A DNA stretch of 64,000 nt from Sporosarcina sp. FSL K6-1522 (GTDB lineage: Bacteria > Bacillota > Bacilli > Bacillales_A > Planococcaceae). How positions within the stretch are numbered: position 1 is the first letter of the stretch; each line of letters starts with the position of its first letter. Shown here piece by piece: positions 37,927 through 46,622 of the stretch. The position numbers and the translations under genes were made by a program. The DNA lies in assembly GCF_038622445.1 (NCBI RefSeq), contig NZ_CP152019.1:867501-931500 (forward strand), in the 5' to 3' direction. The notes beneath the pieces are model-generated. The model made no database searches, was not told the origin of the DNA, and saw only the letters and a list, made by a program, of their open reading frames with translations.

Positions 37927-38628
37927 ATGAAAGTGTTTAGTGGATTAAAAGTAAGTCCGGTCACAAAAACTTTTTCACCGCAGATCATCCATAAAACGAA
38001 TAACGAGAACGCAGAGAAATCTGGCAAAAGAGATTCTATTTTCATTAGCGACGAAGCGCGGGCGCGGTTAGGGGATTGGCGGGAAAGGTCTGCCAATATG
38101 ATTGAAAGCTTAATGGAGAAACGCCAAAAAGTTCAAGAGGCGAAAAGTAATTTGATAGAACGTACATTGGGAGCTGGGGAAGAACTTTCGACAATTAAAG
38201 AGCAGCTAGGGGCATTCGATGAACAAATTGCTGAAATCGAAGGGCAAATGGCAGCGATAGAAGCACAGAAACGTGAGCGAGAGCAGCGTGAGAAAGAAGA
38301 AAAGCAACAAGCTGCTGCTGAATCACAAGAGAAATCTGAAAGCGTACAATTGACATCATTGCTTCAATTTGTTCAATCGCTCGAACAAGTTAATGCGTTA
38401 AAGCAAGTGAAAGTGCCTCTTGAAAATGCGCATCGTCGACTTAAAACAGAAATGAAAAATGACATGGAACGCGGGACATTTTCAGAAAGTAAGGCGAAGA
38501 AAATTGAAGAACTCGCTGGACGTATGCGAAGCCTTGATAGCGCAATGCATAACCAAATTAGAAAAGCACAAGAGTCCTCGAATGATATGAATGAGAAAGC
38601 TTCTGTTGAGGAAGAGCAAGAAGGGTAA
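37927..38628 (+). CDS. Coiled-coil protein of unknown function
   Basis: 233 residues, strongly charged, with no signal peptide or membrane segment. Long heptad-rich helices span about 55-130 and 165-225, separated by a Gln/Glu/Ala-rich stretch. No known domain is recognised. ATG 37927 has GGGGGTG upstream. It lies between two copies of the GTGCCAGTCAC palindrome and has no operon partner. The composition is compatible with a cytoplasmic structural or scaffold protein, but nothing proves that. Confidence 0.75.
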   Translation: MKVFSGLKVSPVTKTFSPQIIHKTNNENAEKSGKRDSIFISDEARARLGDWRERSANMIESLMEKRQKVQEAKSNLIERTLGAGEELSTIKEQLGAFDEQIAEIEGQMAAIEAQKREREQREKEEKQQAAAESQEKSESVQLTSLLQFVQSLEQVNALKQVKVPLENAHRRLKTEMKNDMERGTFSESKAKKIEELAGRMRSLDSAMHNQIRKAQESSNDMNEKASVEEEQEG

Positions 38629-38635
38629 GTGATTA

Positions 38636-38680
38636 GTGCCAGTCGCTCATGTTTTATTTGAGTGACTGGCACCTTTTTCA
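38636..38680. terminator. GTGCCAGTC palindrome acting as terminator
   Basis: GTGCCAGTCGCTCA (38636-38649) and TGAGTGACTGGCAC (38659-38672) pair over 14 bases with one G-T, then a T run. It lies between convergent genes and is a complete member of the palindrome family. Confidence 0.8.
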
Positions 38681-38683
38681 CTA

Positions 38684-40033
38684 TTAGGCTTTGGCGAAGC
38701 GTCCTTTGAAAACATAACTTAACGTAATTAGGACATAGATCGATAGGGTAATACTCGTGATGACTATAGAAGTCGTAAAGATAATTCCAATTAGAATAGC
38801 ACATAAAGCAGTAACGGCTACCCACGTTGTATAAGGATAGAATTTCACTTTGTAGCCGCTTGTTTGTTCAGGCATTGTTTTACGTGATTTAAGATGAGCA
38901 ATCGCAATGATTAACCAGATAAATAAAACCGTATATCCTAGAGATCCCATTAAATATTCAAATGTTTTACTTCCTGCAAACAAAGAAATGATTACACCAA
39001 GATATAAAAAAGAAGTACATAGTAAAATTGCATAAGTAGGCACGCTTTTTTTAGATAGACGGGCAAAGATTTTTGGCATAAGTCCATCCATAGCTTGTGT
39101 GTATAGAACGCGGGACGAACCATATAAACCAGAATTCATCGATGAAATAATCGCTAGTAGGATAACAGCGTTCATAATGTGATCAGCACCTGGAATCCCA
39201 ATCATTTTAAATACCATCACAAACGGACTTTCAGGTACGCCGTTCACTTCTGTCCATGGAATTAGACTGACAATGATGAAGAACGGAATGATATAGAAGG
39301 AAATAATCCGTACTAATGTATTACGAACGGCTTTCGGAACAACTTTTTCCGGGTTTTTCGTTTCAGCTAACGTAACACCAATAATTTCGGTTCCGCCATA
39401 AGAGTAGATCACAACGAGCATCGCTGCAATAAACCCTGTTGATCCGTTAGGAAAGAAGCCACCGTGCTGTGTTAAGTTAGAAAAACCAACAGCTGTATGA
39501 TCTCCAAAAGTGACGAGTAATAGCAATAGTCCAGCAATAATAAACACAACAATCACCGTGATTTTAATTAGAGCAAGCCAGTACTCTGTTTCAGCAAATG
39601 CTTTTACGGACAGTAAGTTAATGGCTGTCACAGCGACAGATACACATAGGGCGAGTATCCAAATCGGATATTCCGGTAACCAGTATTGTAGGAAGATGGC
39701 TGCAACGACGGCTTCAGCTGCAATGTTTAATACCCACATCTTCCAATAGATCCAATCTAGAAAATAAGCGGGGTATTTTCCGAGAATCGATTCTACTAAA
39801 TCTCTAAATGTCCTTGCGTTCCGATTACGAACAGCCATTTCAGCTAGACCTTGCATAACGAATAATAGAATAATTCCACCGAGCAAATAGGCAAAGATAA
39901 CCGATGGACCTGCCATATCAATGGCTGAACTACTACCTTTAAATAATCCGGCTCCAATAGCGCCTCCTAAAGCCATCATCATAATATGGCGAGAAGTCAT
40001 TGTCCGTTGTAATTGCTGGTTGTTTTTCTCCAT
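38684..40033 (-). CDS. APC-family amino-acid permease
   Basis: 449 residues with 12 helices. MMALGGAIGAGLFKGSSSAI in helix 1 is the amino-acid/polyamine/organocation signature of the GabP/RocE/LysP group, and SYGGTEIIGVTLAETKNPEK follows helix 5-6. It is controlled by a T-box leader upstream, so it imports an amino acid in response to an uncharged tRNA. Which amino acid is not certain: the leader's tRNA-pairing bulge favours a tRNA with discriminator A. Confidence 0.92.
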   Translation of the reverse strand: MEKNNQQLQRTMTSRHIMMMALGGAIGAGLFKGSSSAIDMAGPSVIFAYLLGGIILLFVMQGLAEMAVRNRNARTFRDLVESILGKYPAYFLDWIYWKMWVLNIAAEAVVAAIFLQYWLPEYPIWILALCVSVAVTAINLLSVKAFAETEYWLALIKITVIVVFIIAGLLLLLVTFGDHTAVGFSNLTQHGGFFPNGSTGFIAAMLVVIYSYGGTEIIGVTLAETKNPEKVVPKAVRNTLVRIISFYIIPFFIIVSLIPWTEVNGVPESPFVMVFKMIGIPGADHIMNAVILLAIISSMNSGLYGSSRVLYTQAMDGLMPKIFARLSKKSVPTYAILLCTSFLYLGVIISLFAGSKTFEYLMGSLGYTVLFIWLIIAIAHLKSRKTMPEQTSGYKVKFYPYTTWVAVTALCAILIGIIFTTSIVITSITLSIYVLITLSYVFKGRFAKA

Positions 40034-40084
40034 AACAATCCCTCCACTAATAAATGTAATAGATCTGTATAGGTCGAACTAAAA

Positions 40085-40220
40085 AATTCCACTAACAACG
40101 CTCGGCGCTTGCGGATGCCTCCCGCCATAAGCCAGGCAGAAAACCACTGCCTGGTTTCCGGCTTCGGCGACCGCTTGTAAGGCGCCTTCGCTGGAGAGTA
40201 GATGAAAATCATAAGTTCAA
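40085..40220 (-). repeat. GC-rich interspersed repeat, copy 2
   Basis: Reverse orientation relative to 28108-28220. This copy is longer by about 20 bases because of an extra inner hairpin (AACCAGGCAGTGGTTTTCTGCCTGG on the minus strand in part). It lies between the T-box terminator and the permease start. Confidence 0.8.
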
Positions 40221-40229
40221 TTTATATAG

Positions 40230-40531
40230 AAAAAGGCTTATCGTCTCTTCCTTCATAAATTAAATGAAAGAAGAGACGATAAGCCTTAGGCAAACCGCGG
40301 TACCACTCTTGTTGGTTCATAACGAACCCAGCTTTAAAACCTTGTAACGGAGGTTACTCGTTAAAACATAAGAATAGTTTAACTATTCTTTTCGTCTTAC
40401 CACTCCCGGGCGAGTTCAAAGTATTATTGGACTGCGTTGCACCAACCCGCAGCTCTCTTGACCGAATAATGGACTCTTACTACTCCCAATCATTGTGTTG
40501 TGAAATGCAATATATTGCGAACGTGATGAAT
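40230..40531 (-). promoter_or_regulatory. T-box riboswitch leader of the permease
   Basis: On the minus strand: an AGTA box with Stem I from about 40490, an apical GGTTGGTGCAACGCAG region, then the T-box AGAGTGGTACCGCG (40308-40296), then a strong terminator (40288-40230) with stem AAGGCTTATCGTCTCTTC. The bulge UGGU should pair with a tRNA ending ACCA. In the specifier loop ...AATAATACTTTGAACTC the codon cannot be fixed by eye; TTT, CTT or ACT are options. Confidence 0.93.
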
Positions 40532-40537
40532 GTCATT

Positions 40538-40566
40538 ACTATACGGAGATATAATTGTATTGTCAA
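40538..40566 (-). promoter_or_regulatory. T-box leader promoter
   Basis: On the minus strand TTGACA (40566-40561), a 17-base spacer, then TATAGT (40543-40538): a near-consensus sigma-A promoter. The rest of the gap to 40713 holds nothing recognisable. Confidence 0.88.
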
Positions 40567-40712
40567 TCCTTATTCGAAAATACTATTTTGGGGGATTGTT
40601 CGAATGATTAAATCAATTTTTGAGGGAGCCGATTTTTAGATTTTATGGATTAGCATGATCCTTATTGAATGTTGCGTGCTAACAAACCGAATTCGTTCAA
40701 GTGATAGCAGCC

Positions 40713-40768
40713 GAAAAAACATGGGGCTTCTGTGCGAGAAATCATTAAGTCGCACAGAAACCCCATTT
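40713..40768 (-). terminator. Terminator of the YqeY gene
   Basis: On the minus strand ATGGGGTTTCTGTGCGA pairs with TCGCACAGAAGCCCCAT (one wobble) and is followed by GTTTTTTC. Confidence 0.85.
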
Positions 40769-40772
40769 GAAA

Positions 40773-41198
40773 TTAGATTAAATTTTTAACAACTTTCGAC
40801 ATCGTACCGCCGTCTGTTTTCCCAGCAAGTAATGGTTTCGCGATTTTCATGGCTTCACCCATATTCATACCTTTTGTAACGCCAGCTTCTGTTAGCATCG
40901 CTGTGATTTCATCCTCGCTAAGTTGCGCAGGCAAGAAGCTTTTGAGCAGGACTAACTTTTTTTCTTCTTGTTCAATTAAGTCTTCACGCTGTGCTTGTTG
41001 TGCACCATCTAGTGATTGGTTGGTCTGTTTGATCTCACGGTTGACGATGGCTACTTCCTCTTCCGTTGAAAGAGCTGCCCCTTTTTCCTTTTCCGCGCTA
41101 TCCAATGCTGCTTTCAATAATGTCAGTACTCCTTTTGAGAGCACATCCTTTTCTCGCATAGCATTCTTTAACTGTTCGAATACGGTTGTTTTTAACAT
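40773..41198 (-). CDS. yqeY: GatB/YqeY-domain protein
   Basis: 141 residues, near the family's usual 148. It has the helical bundle with LLKAALDSAEKEKG and the C-terminal GatB-like tail ending GKTDGGTMSKVVKNLI. The tail resembles the tRNA-binding end of amidotransferase subunit GatB, but the role of stand-alone YqeY is not established. It is normally next to rpsU in Bacillus; rpsU is not seen here, so this is either a second copy or a rearranged position. GGGAGGCG precedes the ATG. Confidence 0.9.
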   Translation of the reverse strand: MLKTTVFEQLKNAMREKDVLSKGVLTLLKAALDSAEKEKGAALSTEEEVAIVNREIKQTNQSLDGAQQAQREDLIEQEEKKLVLLKSFLPAQLSEDEITAMLTEAGVTKGMNMGEAMKIAKPLLAGKTDGGTMSKVVKNLI

Positions 41199-41244
41199 TG
41201 TGAATCGCCTCCCATTAGTGGTTAACAGTGCTTTGCATCCTTGT

Positions 41245-41274
41245 ATTATCGCATAAATGAAGGGTATTACCTAA
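41245..41274 (-). promoter_or_regulatory. yqeY promoter, extended -10 type
   Basis: On the minus strand TTAGGT (41274-41269), 18 bases, then TTTATGC-GATAAT (41250-41245), the same motif as before topB. Confidence 0.55.
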
Positions 41275-41414
41275 TACATTTGTTTTGGTGTCCCATAGTC
41301 AGGATATAGTTGAATAAAATTCCAAGCCTGATTAAAAAATGAATAGATTTGGATGATACTGGCGATTATGGGTGGTAAGTAATATATGAATGGAACTGTA
41401 AGGAGGAGCACGAA

Positions 41415-42254
41415 GTGGCAGACAAATCGACGGGCACAAACGAGAAAAGCGGGATGAGTCGACGTACGTTTATAAAAAATTCGGGATTAGTTGCTGGAGG
41501 ATTAGTGGGTGGAGGTCTATTTGGAGGCCTGTTAACAAACCAGTTTCAAAAAAAGCCGGAGTTGGCGGCGTTCTCAGATGAGAAAATTAGTGGCGGTTTA
41601 CAAGAGGCCCGTGTGTTTATTAATCGCGCTGAAGATTTTAAAATTTTGTCGGCTGCAACCGAACGTCTTTTTCCTAAAGATGATGTAGGTCCCGGTGCTA
41701 TTGAGTTAGGTGTCCCGTACTTTATCGACAAGCAATTAGCGGGTGAGTGGGGGATGAATGCCAAGGAATATATGAAGGGTCCTTTTATTACAAATATCCA
41801 AGCAGCGGGTAATCATAATAACAGCGGTAATCAGGATAGCCAAGGGCCGAATGCGGCGACTCAAGTACCGACGCCCACGCCGCGCTACCAGTCTATATTA
41901 AATCGCGGTGAAATTTTTACGTTGGGACTCCGGAGAATAGACCAAGTATCTCAAGAGGATTTCGGGGCAAGATTTGTTGACTTAGCGCCAGAAAAGCAAG
42001 ACGAAGTACTGCGTATGTTTGAGGAAGATAAAGTCGAACTGAAAGGTGTAGGCTCTTCGAACTTCTTTTATATGCTTCTACAGGTGACGATTGAAGGGGC
42101 TTATGCCGATCCGGTATATGGCGGTAATAAGGACATGATGGGCTGGAAGATGAAAGAATATCCGGGTCCGCGAATGAGTTACTTGGACACAATTGAAGCG
42201 GAAGAATTCATTGTAATGGAACCAGAAAGTTTACGGAATTATCAAGGTCATTAA
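41415..42254 (+). CDS. Gluconate 2-dehydrogenase subunit 3-like protein (Tat-exported)
   Basis: 279 residues. A twin-arginine signal (SRRTFIKNSGLVAGGLVGGG, about 15-40) precedes the small-subunit domain with AATERLFPKDDVGPGAIELG and VPYFIDKQLAG. In gluconate and sorbitol/glucose dehydrogenases this subunit escorts the folded flavoprotein through the Tat system, because the large subunit lacks its own signal, as here. It is 18 bases before the GMC gene and has AGGAGGAGC upstream. Confidence 0.9.
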   Translation: MADKSTGTNEKSGMSRRTFIKNSGLVAGGLVGGGLFGGLLTNQFQKKPELAAFSDEKISGGLQEARVFINRAEDFKILSAATERLFPKDDVGPGAIELGVPYFIDKQLAGEWGMNAKEYMKGPFITNIQAAGNHNNSGNQDSQGPNAATQVPTPTPRYQSILNRGEIFTLGLRRIDQVSQEDFGARFVDLAPEKQDEVLRMFEEDKVELKGVGSSNFFYMLLQVTIEGAYADPVYGGNKDMMGWKMKEYPGPRMSYLDTIEAEEFIVMEPESLRNYQGH

Positions 42255-42272
42255 TTTAGGGGGGGAATTGAA

Positions 42273-44018
42273 ATGGTCATTAAATTAGACAAAGTGGATG
42301 TAGTGGTGGTAGGTACAGGCTGGGCAGGTGGTGTTGTCTCTGCCGAACTTTCAAAAGCAGGCTATAAAGTCGTTGCGTTAGAACGTGGTAAAAATGTGAC
42401 CCGGGAAGACTATATTGGCGTGAAAGATGAGCTACGTTATACGGATCGTTATGAGATGATGCAGAACCTAGCATCTGAAACCATTACGTCTCGAAATTAT
42501 ATCGACGAAACAGCATTGCCTGTTCGAACACGTAAAGAAGTAATGGTAGGCACGGATTTGGGGGGCGGGAGTGTGCACTGGGCAGGTGCGACATATCGCT
42601 GGAAGCCTTATGATTTTGAAATTCGTAGTAAAACGATTGAACGTTACGGAGAGAAAAAGATTCCCGCTGATATGACCATTCAAGACTGGGGTATCACATA
42701 CGATGAGATGGAACCGTACTATGATCGTTGGGAGAAAACCGCAGGAATTTCAGGGGAACCGGACCCAATTGGTGATATGCGTTCCAGTGATTATCCTAAT
42801 CCGCCAATGAAGTCATCGCCAGCTGTCAACTTGTTTATGGAAACTACGAAAAAAATGGGTTACCACCCTTATCGAGTGCCGTCAGGGAATTTATCGCAAC
42901 CTTATACGAATCCTGATGGGGAAAAGATGAATCAGTGCATGTTTTGTTCGTTTTGTTCACATTATGGATGTGACTTCGGTGCCAAATCTGATCCACTGGT
43001 GACGGTGCTTCCAACAGCCATGAAGACCGGAAATTTCGAAGCCAGAACAGGTGCCTATGTTCGTCGTGTCTTATACAATGATGGTAAAGCAACAGGTGTC
43101 CTCTATACGGATGTTATGACTGGAGAAGAATTTGAGCAACCTGCAGATGTGGTTGTACTAGCTGCCTTCACATTTACGAACAATCGTTTATTACTGTTAT
43201 CTAAGATTGGACAGCCTTATGATCCGAAAACGAGAACAGGTGTAATTGGAAGAAACTTTAATGCTCAATTTAATATTACTTTTCTTGGTGCGAGAGGATA
43301 TTTCAAAGACAAGAAATTTAATTATTACATGGGAGCTGGCGCATTAGGTGCGACGTTAAGTGATTTTGCAGGCGATAACTTCGATCATTCCAATGTAGAC
43401 TTTATCAATGGTGGTGGAATCGAATTACGACAATACGGAGACGGAGCAATTGCGACCAACCACGTGCCAAAAGGTACACCAGGATGGGGCGAAGAGTTTA
43501 AAAAGAACTCAGTCTATTATGCAAATCGCTCCCTTGTCGTATGGTATACAATGGCAACCATGTCCTATTGGCATAACTTTTTAGATTTGGATCCAATGTA
43601 TACGGACAGTTTCAATGATCCACTACTGCGTGTCACTTATAAATATACGGATCAAGACCGGAATATGGCTAAATTCGGCATCGAGAAATCACGTGAAATC
43701 ATGGAAGCAATGGGCGCGGACATCGTTGACGAGGATGAGGTTCCAGAAGAATTTGATCATATCTATGATGGTATGCATTACGCAGGCGGCGTCATTATGG
43801 GAACGGATCCAGCGACGTCTGCGGTTAATAATTATTTGCAAATGTGGGACGTCAATAATCTTTTCGTAGTGGGCGCATCTGCCTTTCCACAATTTGCGGG
43901 GCATCACCCAACGGCAACAGTGGGAGCATTGGCTTACCGTGCGTCCGAGGGAATTGTGAATTACTTGAAGAATGGTGGTCAATTAGTGAAAGGCGAACAA
44001 AAAAGTCATAGTATTTGA
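42273..44018 (+). CDS. GMC-family FAD dehydrogenase large subunit with Fe-S cysteines
   Basis: 581 residues. An FAD-binding Rossmann motif (VVVGTGWAGGVVSAEL) near the start and the GMC C-terminal domain (FAGHHPTATVGALAYRASEG) are clear. A cysteine cluster CMFCSFCSHYGC near residues 216-227 corresponds to the [3Fe-4S] site known in bacterial FAD glucose dehydrogenase. No cytochrome c subunit follows, so electrons must leave by another acceptor. The polyol or sugar-acid substrate is unknown. GGGGGGG precedes the ATG. Confidence 0.9.
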   Translation: MVIKLDKVDVVVVGTGWAGGVVSAELSKAGYKVVALERGKNVTREDYIGVKDELRYTDRYEMMQNLASETITSRNYIDETALPVRTRKEVMVGTDLGGGSVHWAGATYRWKPYDFEIRSKTIERYGEKKIPADMTIQDWGITYDEMEPYYDRWEKTAGISGEPDPIGDMRSSDYPNPPMKSSPAVNLFMETTKKMGYHPYRVPSGNLSQPYTNPDGEKMNQCMFCSFCSHYGCDFGAKSDPLVTVLPTAMKTGNFEARTGAYVRRVLYNDGKATGVLYTDVMTGEEFEQPADVVVLAAFTFTNNRLLLLSKIGQPYDPKTRTGVIGRNFNAQFNITFLGARGYFKDKKFNYYMGAGALGATLSDFAGDNFDHSNVDFINGGGIELRQYGDGAIATNHVPKGTPGWGEEFKKNSVYYANRSLVVWYTMATMSYWHNFLDLDPMYTDSFNDPLLRVTYKYTDQDRNMAKFGIEKSREIMEAMGADIVDEDEVPEEFDHIYDGMHYAGGVIMGTDPATSAVNNYLQMWDVNNLFVVGASAFPQFAGHHPTATVGALAYRASEGIVNYLKNGGQLVKGEQKSHSI

Positions 44019-44022
44019 TTCA

Positions 44023-44088
44023 TGGTGCTAGTTGCTTGTTCAAACACGTTAGTTCTAACTAATGTGTTTGTTTGGGTGACTAGCATCA
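44023..44088. repeat. Long palindromic element, GTGCCAGTCAC-related
   Basis: TGGTGCTAGTTGCTTGTTCA... pairs imperfectly with ...TTTGGGTGACTAGCATCA through about 28 positions around AGTTCTAACT. Its right arm AACTAATGTGTTTGTTTGGG is nearly the same as the arm left of the IS at 26477-26496. It probably terminates the dehydrogenase transcript. Confidence 0.7.
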
Positions 44089-44099
44089 TTTCACTTCAG

Positions 44100-44157
44100 T
44101 TGACACACATCCCATACATGTTATATTAGTGTGTATATGAATATATGCTCATATATA
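44100..44157 (+). promoter_or_regulatory. czrA-czcD promoter and operator
   Basis: TTGACA (44100-44105), a 16-base spacer and TATATT (44122-44127) form the promoter. An imperfect palindrome at 44134-44157 (arms TATATGA and TCATATA) overlaps the start site, the usual ArsR/CzrA operator form. Confidence 0.8.
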
Positions 44158-44178
44158 GTTATAGGAGGCGGATAAATT

Positions 44179-44502
44179 ATGAATGAAAAAGAGTCAATCA
44201 TTCACCATGTATCGCATTTGGACGAAGAAACATTATTTGTGGTGTCTCAAACATTTAAAGCATTGAGTGATCCAACACGTATACGTATCTTAAATTTATT
44301 ATGCGTGGAAGAGCATTCTGTCAATGATATCGCAGAAACGTTAGATTTAGGCCAGTCGACAGTTTCGCATCAGTTACGCTTTTTGAAAAATTTACGGTTG
44401 GTGAAATTTAGAAGAGAAGGTACAACGATTTATTATTCGAAAGATGATGACCACGTGATGAATTTGCTCACGCAAGCGATTGAGCATGCGACGCATAACT
44501 AA
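44179..44502 (+). CDS. czrA: ArsR/SmtB-family zinc-sensing repressor (CzrA-like)
   Basis: 107 residues. The winged helix includes [14 protein letters not shown] and [15 protein letters not shown]. The C-terminal helix has [18 protein letters not shown], which reproduces the alpha-5 metal site D-x-H-x10-H-x2-H of CzrA, so zinc or cobalt relief of repression is expected. It is followed 20 bases later by a cation exporter gene. AGGAGGCG precedes the ATG. Confidence 0.93.
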   Translation: MNEKESIIHHVSHLDEETLFVVSQTFKALSDPTRIRILNLLCVEEHSVNDIAETLDLGQSTVSHQLRFLKNLRLVKFRREGTTIYYSKDDDHVMNLLTQAIEHATHN

Positions 44503-44522
44503 GTAGAGAGGGAAGGGGTAGT

Positions 44523-45464
44523 ATGGGACACAATCATGAACATACACATAGTACCAATAAAAAAGTATTGCTGATCTCATTTTTTATCATTGCCAGTTAT
44601 ATGATTGTTGAGGTTATTGGGGGTTTTGTTACCAATAGTTTAGCCTTGTTATCAGACGCAGGGCATATGCTAAGTGATGCAGTGTCATTGGGGATTGCTT
44701 TAGTCGCTTTTTCATACGGCGCAAAGGCAGCGAGTCAAAGTAAGACATTTGGCTATAGGCGTTTTGAAATATTAGCGGCTGTGTTAAATGGTGTGACGCT
44801 TGTATTGATTGCTTTGTATATTTTTTATGAAGCGATTCAACGCTTTGCCAATCCGCCTGAAGTGGCGACAACCGGAATGCTTATTGTCAGTAGTATTGGT
44901 TTAGCTGTCAATATTTTGGTGGCATGGATAATGATGCGTGGCGGGGATGTAGAAGACAACTTGAATATGCGCGGGGCATACCTGCATGTGATTAGTGATA
45001 TGCTTGGCTCAGTTGGGGCCATTGTTGCAGCGTTGCTGATGATGTTTTTTGGCTGGGGCTGGGCGGATCCATTGGCGAGTGTCATTGTCGCTATACTCGT
45101 TTTACGTAGTGGTTATTTTGTAACAAAGTCTAGTTTGCATGTGCTAATGGAAGGTACACCGCAAAATGTTATAATCGATGATGTGATTCAAACGCTTCAA
45201 CAAATACCAGGTGTTGAAAGTGTTCATGATTTACACGTTTGGTCGATTACGAGTGGGTTGAATGCGTTATCTTGCCATATAGTTGTCGATGCGAACATGA
45301 CTATTGCTGAAAGTGAACCCTTACTACGAAAAATCGAGCATAATCTTGAGCATCAAAACATTCGGCATGTAACAATCCAATTAGAAACATCTGCACATCC
45401 GCATGATGATTCGATTTTATGTACAGTAAAAGCTGAATCATCGGGGCATCACCATCATCATTAA
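44523..45464 (+). CDS. czcD: Cation-diffusion-facilitator zinc exporter (CzcD-like)
   Basis: 313 residues with six helices. Helix 2 has SLALLSDAGHMLSDAVSL and helix 5 has HVISDMLGSVGAI, giving the HxxxD/HxxxD transport site, followed by a cytoplasmic ferredoxin-like domain. Both ends are His-rich: GHNHEHTH at the N-terminus and a natural run of five His at the C-terminus. It exports Zn2+ (and perhaps Co2+/Cd2+) in exchange for protons and is co-transcribed with the CzrA-like repressor. Confidence 0.95.
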   Translation: MGHNHEHTHSTNKKVLLISFFIIASYMIVEVIGGFVTNSLALLSDAGHMLSDAVSLGIALVAFSYGAKAASQSKTFGYRRFEILAAVLNGVTLVLIALYIFYEAIQRFANPPEVATTGMLIVSSIGLAVNILVAWIMMRGGDVEDNLNMRGAYLHVISDMLGSVGAIVAALLMMFFGWGWADPLASVIVAILVLRSGYFVTKSSLHVLMEGTPQNVIIDDVIQTLQQIPGVESVHDLHVWSITSGLNALSCHIVVDANMTIAESEPLLRKIEHNLEHQNIRHVTIQLETSAHPHDDSILCTVKAESSGHHHHH

Positions 45465-45501
45465 ATTTTTATCCGCAATATACCCTTATCCAGTGTTGAA
45501 A

Positions 45502-45546
45502 TGCCAGTCACTCAAATGTATTTTTGAGCGACTGGCACTTTTTTTG
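45502..45546 (+). terminator. Terminator, GTGCCAGTCAC palindrome
   Basis: TGCCAGTCACTCAAA and TTTGAGCGACTGGCA pair over 15 bases with one wobble, followed by eight T. It is a complete member of the palindrome family used as the czcD terminator. Confidence 0.88.
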
Positions 45547-45662
45547 CTGTGTCTTTGGACCCGTAGACGTTTTTTACACCATATTCTAAAATTAACCAAT
45601 AGAATAACTTCAATATTCAAAGTATAAAAGCGGATGTCACGGGTTTTTAAGGGGAGATTATT

Positions 45663-46610
45663 ATGACAATTGATCATGAAGGAAAACGAAAACAGCTAAA
45701 AGTGATTCAATTTGATAAAGATCGAAATACGCTTATTGAAAAGACAGAGCCGAGTGAAACTTTTGCGGACGTTGGTGGTTTGGAGGAAGTTAAGAAGAAG
45801 ATTCAGATGAATTTTATCCTTCCTCTTAAAAATCCGGAGTTTTTTAAAGCGTATGGCAAAGAAGCGGGAGGAAGCTTACTACTTTATGGACCACCAGGTT
45901 GCGGGAAAACCTTTTTGGCAAAAGCGATTGCTGGTGAAATAAACGCTAGCTTCATACATATGGAATTACAGGCGATTTTGTCAATGTATATAGGGGAAAG
46001 TGAACATAATCTTCACGATGTATTTGAAGCGGCGCGGGAAAACAAACCATGTGTTTTATTTATTGATGAATTGGATGCCATTGGCGGAAACCGACAAAAC
46101 ATGAGACAGCATCATGAGCGGATGCTTGTTAATCAGTTACTTCTTGAGTTGGATGGCTTAGCTTCTCATAACAATGGGGTATATGTCATTGGCGCAACGA
46201 ATACGCCGTGGTATTTGGATTCTGCATTGCGGAGACCCGGCCGTTTCAATCAATTGCTATTCATTTCCCCACCTGCTGAAGAGGAAAGAGAGCTCATTCT
46301 AAAATTAAAGCTGAAAGATAAACCCCAGAATTCACTTAATCATAAAAAAATTGCTAGTAAAACAGCACATTTTTCAGGGGCAGATCTTGAACAACTTGTT
46401 GGAGATGCCATCGAGACTGCATTACATCGTTCATTGGAAACGGGCGAATTGCAACCGTTAACGAATAATGATTTAAATGAAGCGTTGATCCGACGTAAGC
46501 CAACGACTTTGGAATGGTTTTCAACCGCTAAAAATTATGCGACCTTTAGTGATGTAAATAAAGACTATCAACAAGTACTGGATTATTTAAAAGACAATAA
46601 GATTAGATAG
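45663..46610 (+). CDS. Single-domain AAA+ ATPase (FtsH/Cdc48-like core, no membrane segment)
   Basis: 315 residues. An N-terminal region of about 30 residues precedes FADVGGLEEVKKKI, Walker A GPPGCGKTF, Walker B VLFIDELDAIGG, sensor 1 IGATNTPW and the second region of homology RRPGRFNQ, followed by the helical lid (HFSGADLEQLVGDAIETAL). No protease domain or second AAA module is present. Only 3-12 bases separate it from the TPR gene. Probably it remodels a protein substrate with that partner. The specific function is unknown. Confidence 0.9.
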   Translation: MTIDHEGKRKQLKVIQFDKDRNTLIEKTEPSETFADVGGLEEVKKKIQMNFILPLKNPEFFKAYGKEAGGSLLLYGPPGCGKTFLAKAIAGEINASFIHMELQAILSMYIGESEHNLHDVFEAARENKPCVLFIDELDAIGGNRQNMRQHHERMLVNQLLLELDGLASHNNGVYVIGATNTPWYLDSALRRPGRFNQLLFISPPAEEERELILKLKLKDKPQNSLNHKKIASKTAHFSGADLEQLVGDAIETALHRSLETGELQPLTNNDLNEALIRRKPTTLEWFSTAKNYATFSDVNKDYQQVLDYLKDNKIR

Positions 46611-46622
46611 GGTGTGGGATGC

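Noticed and set aside
40773..41256. 135-codon + strand frame opposite yqeY
   Set aside because: It is the antisense shadow of a well-recognised gene and has serine-rich low-information sequence.
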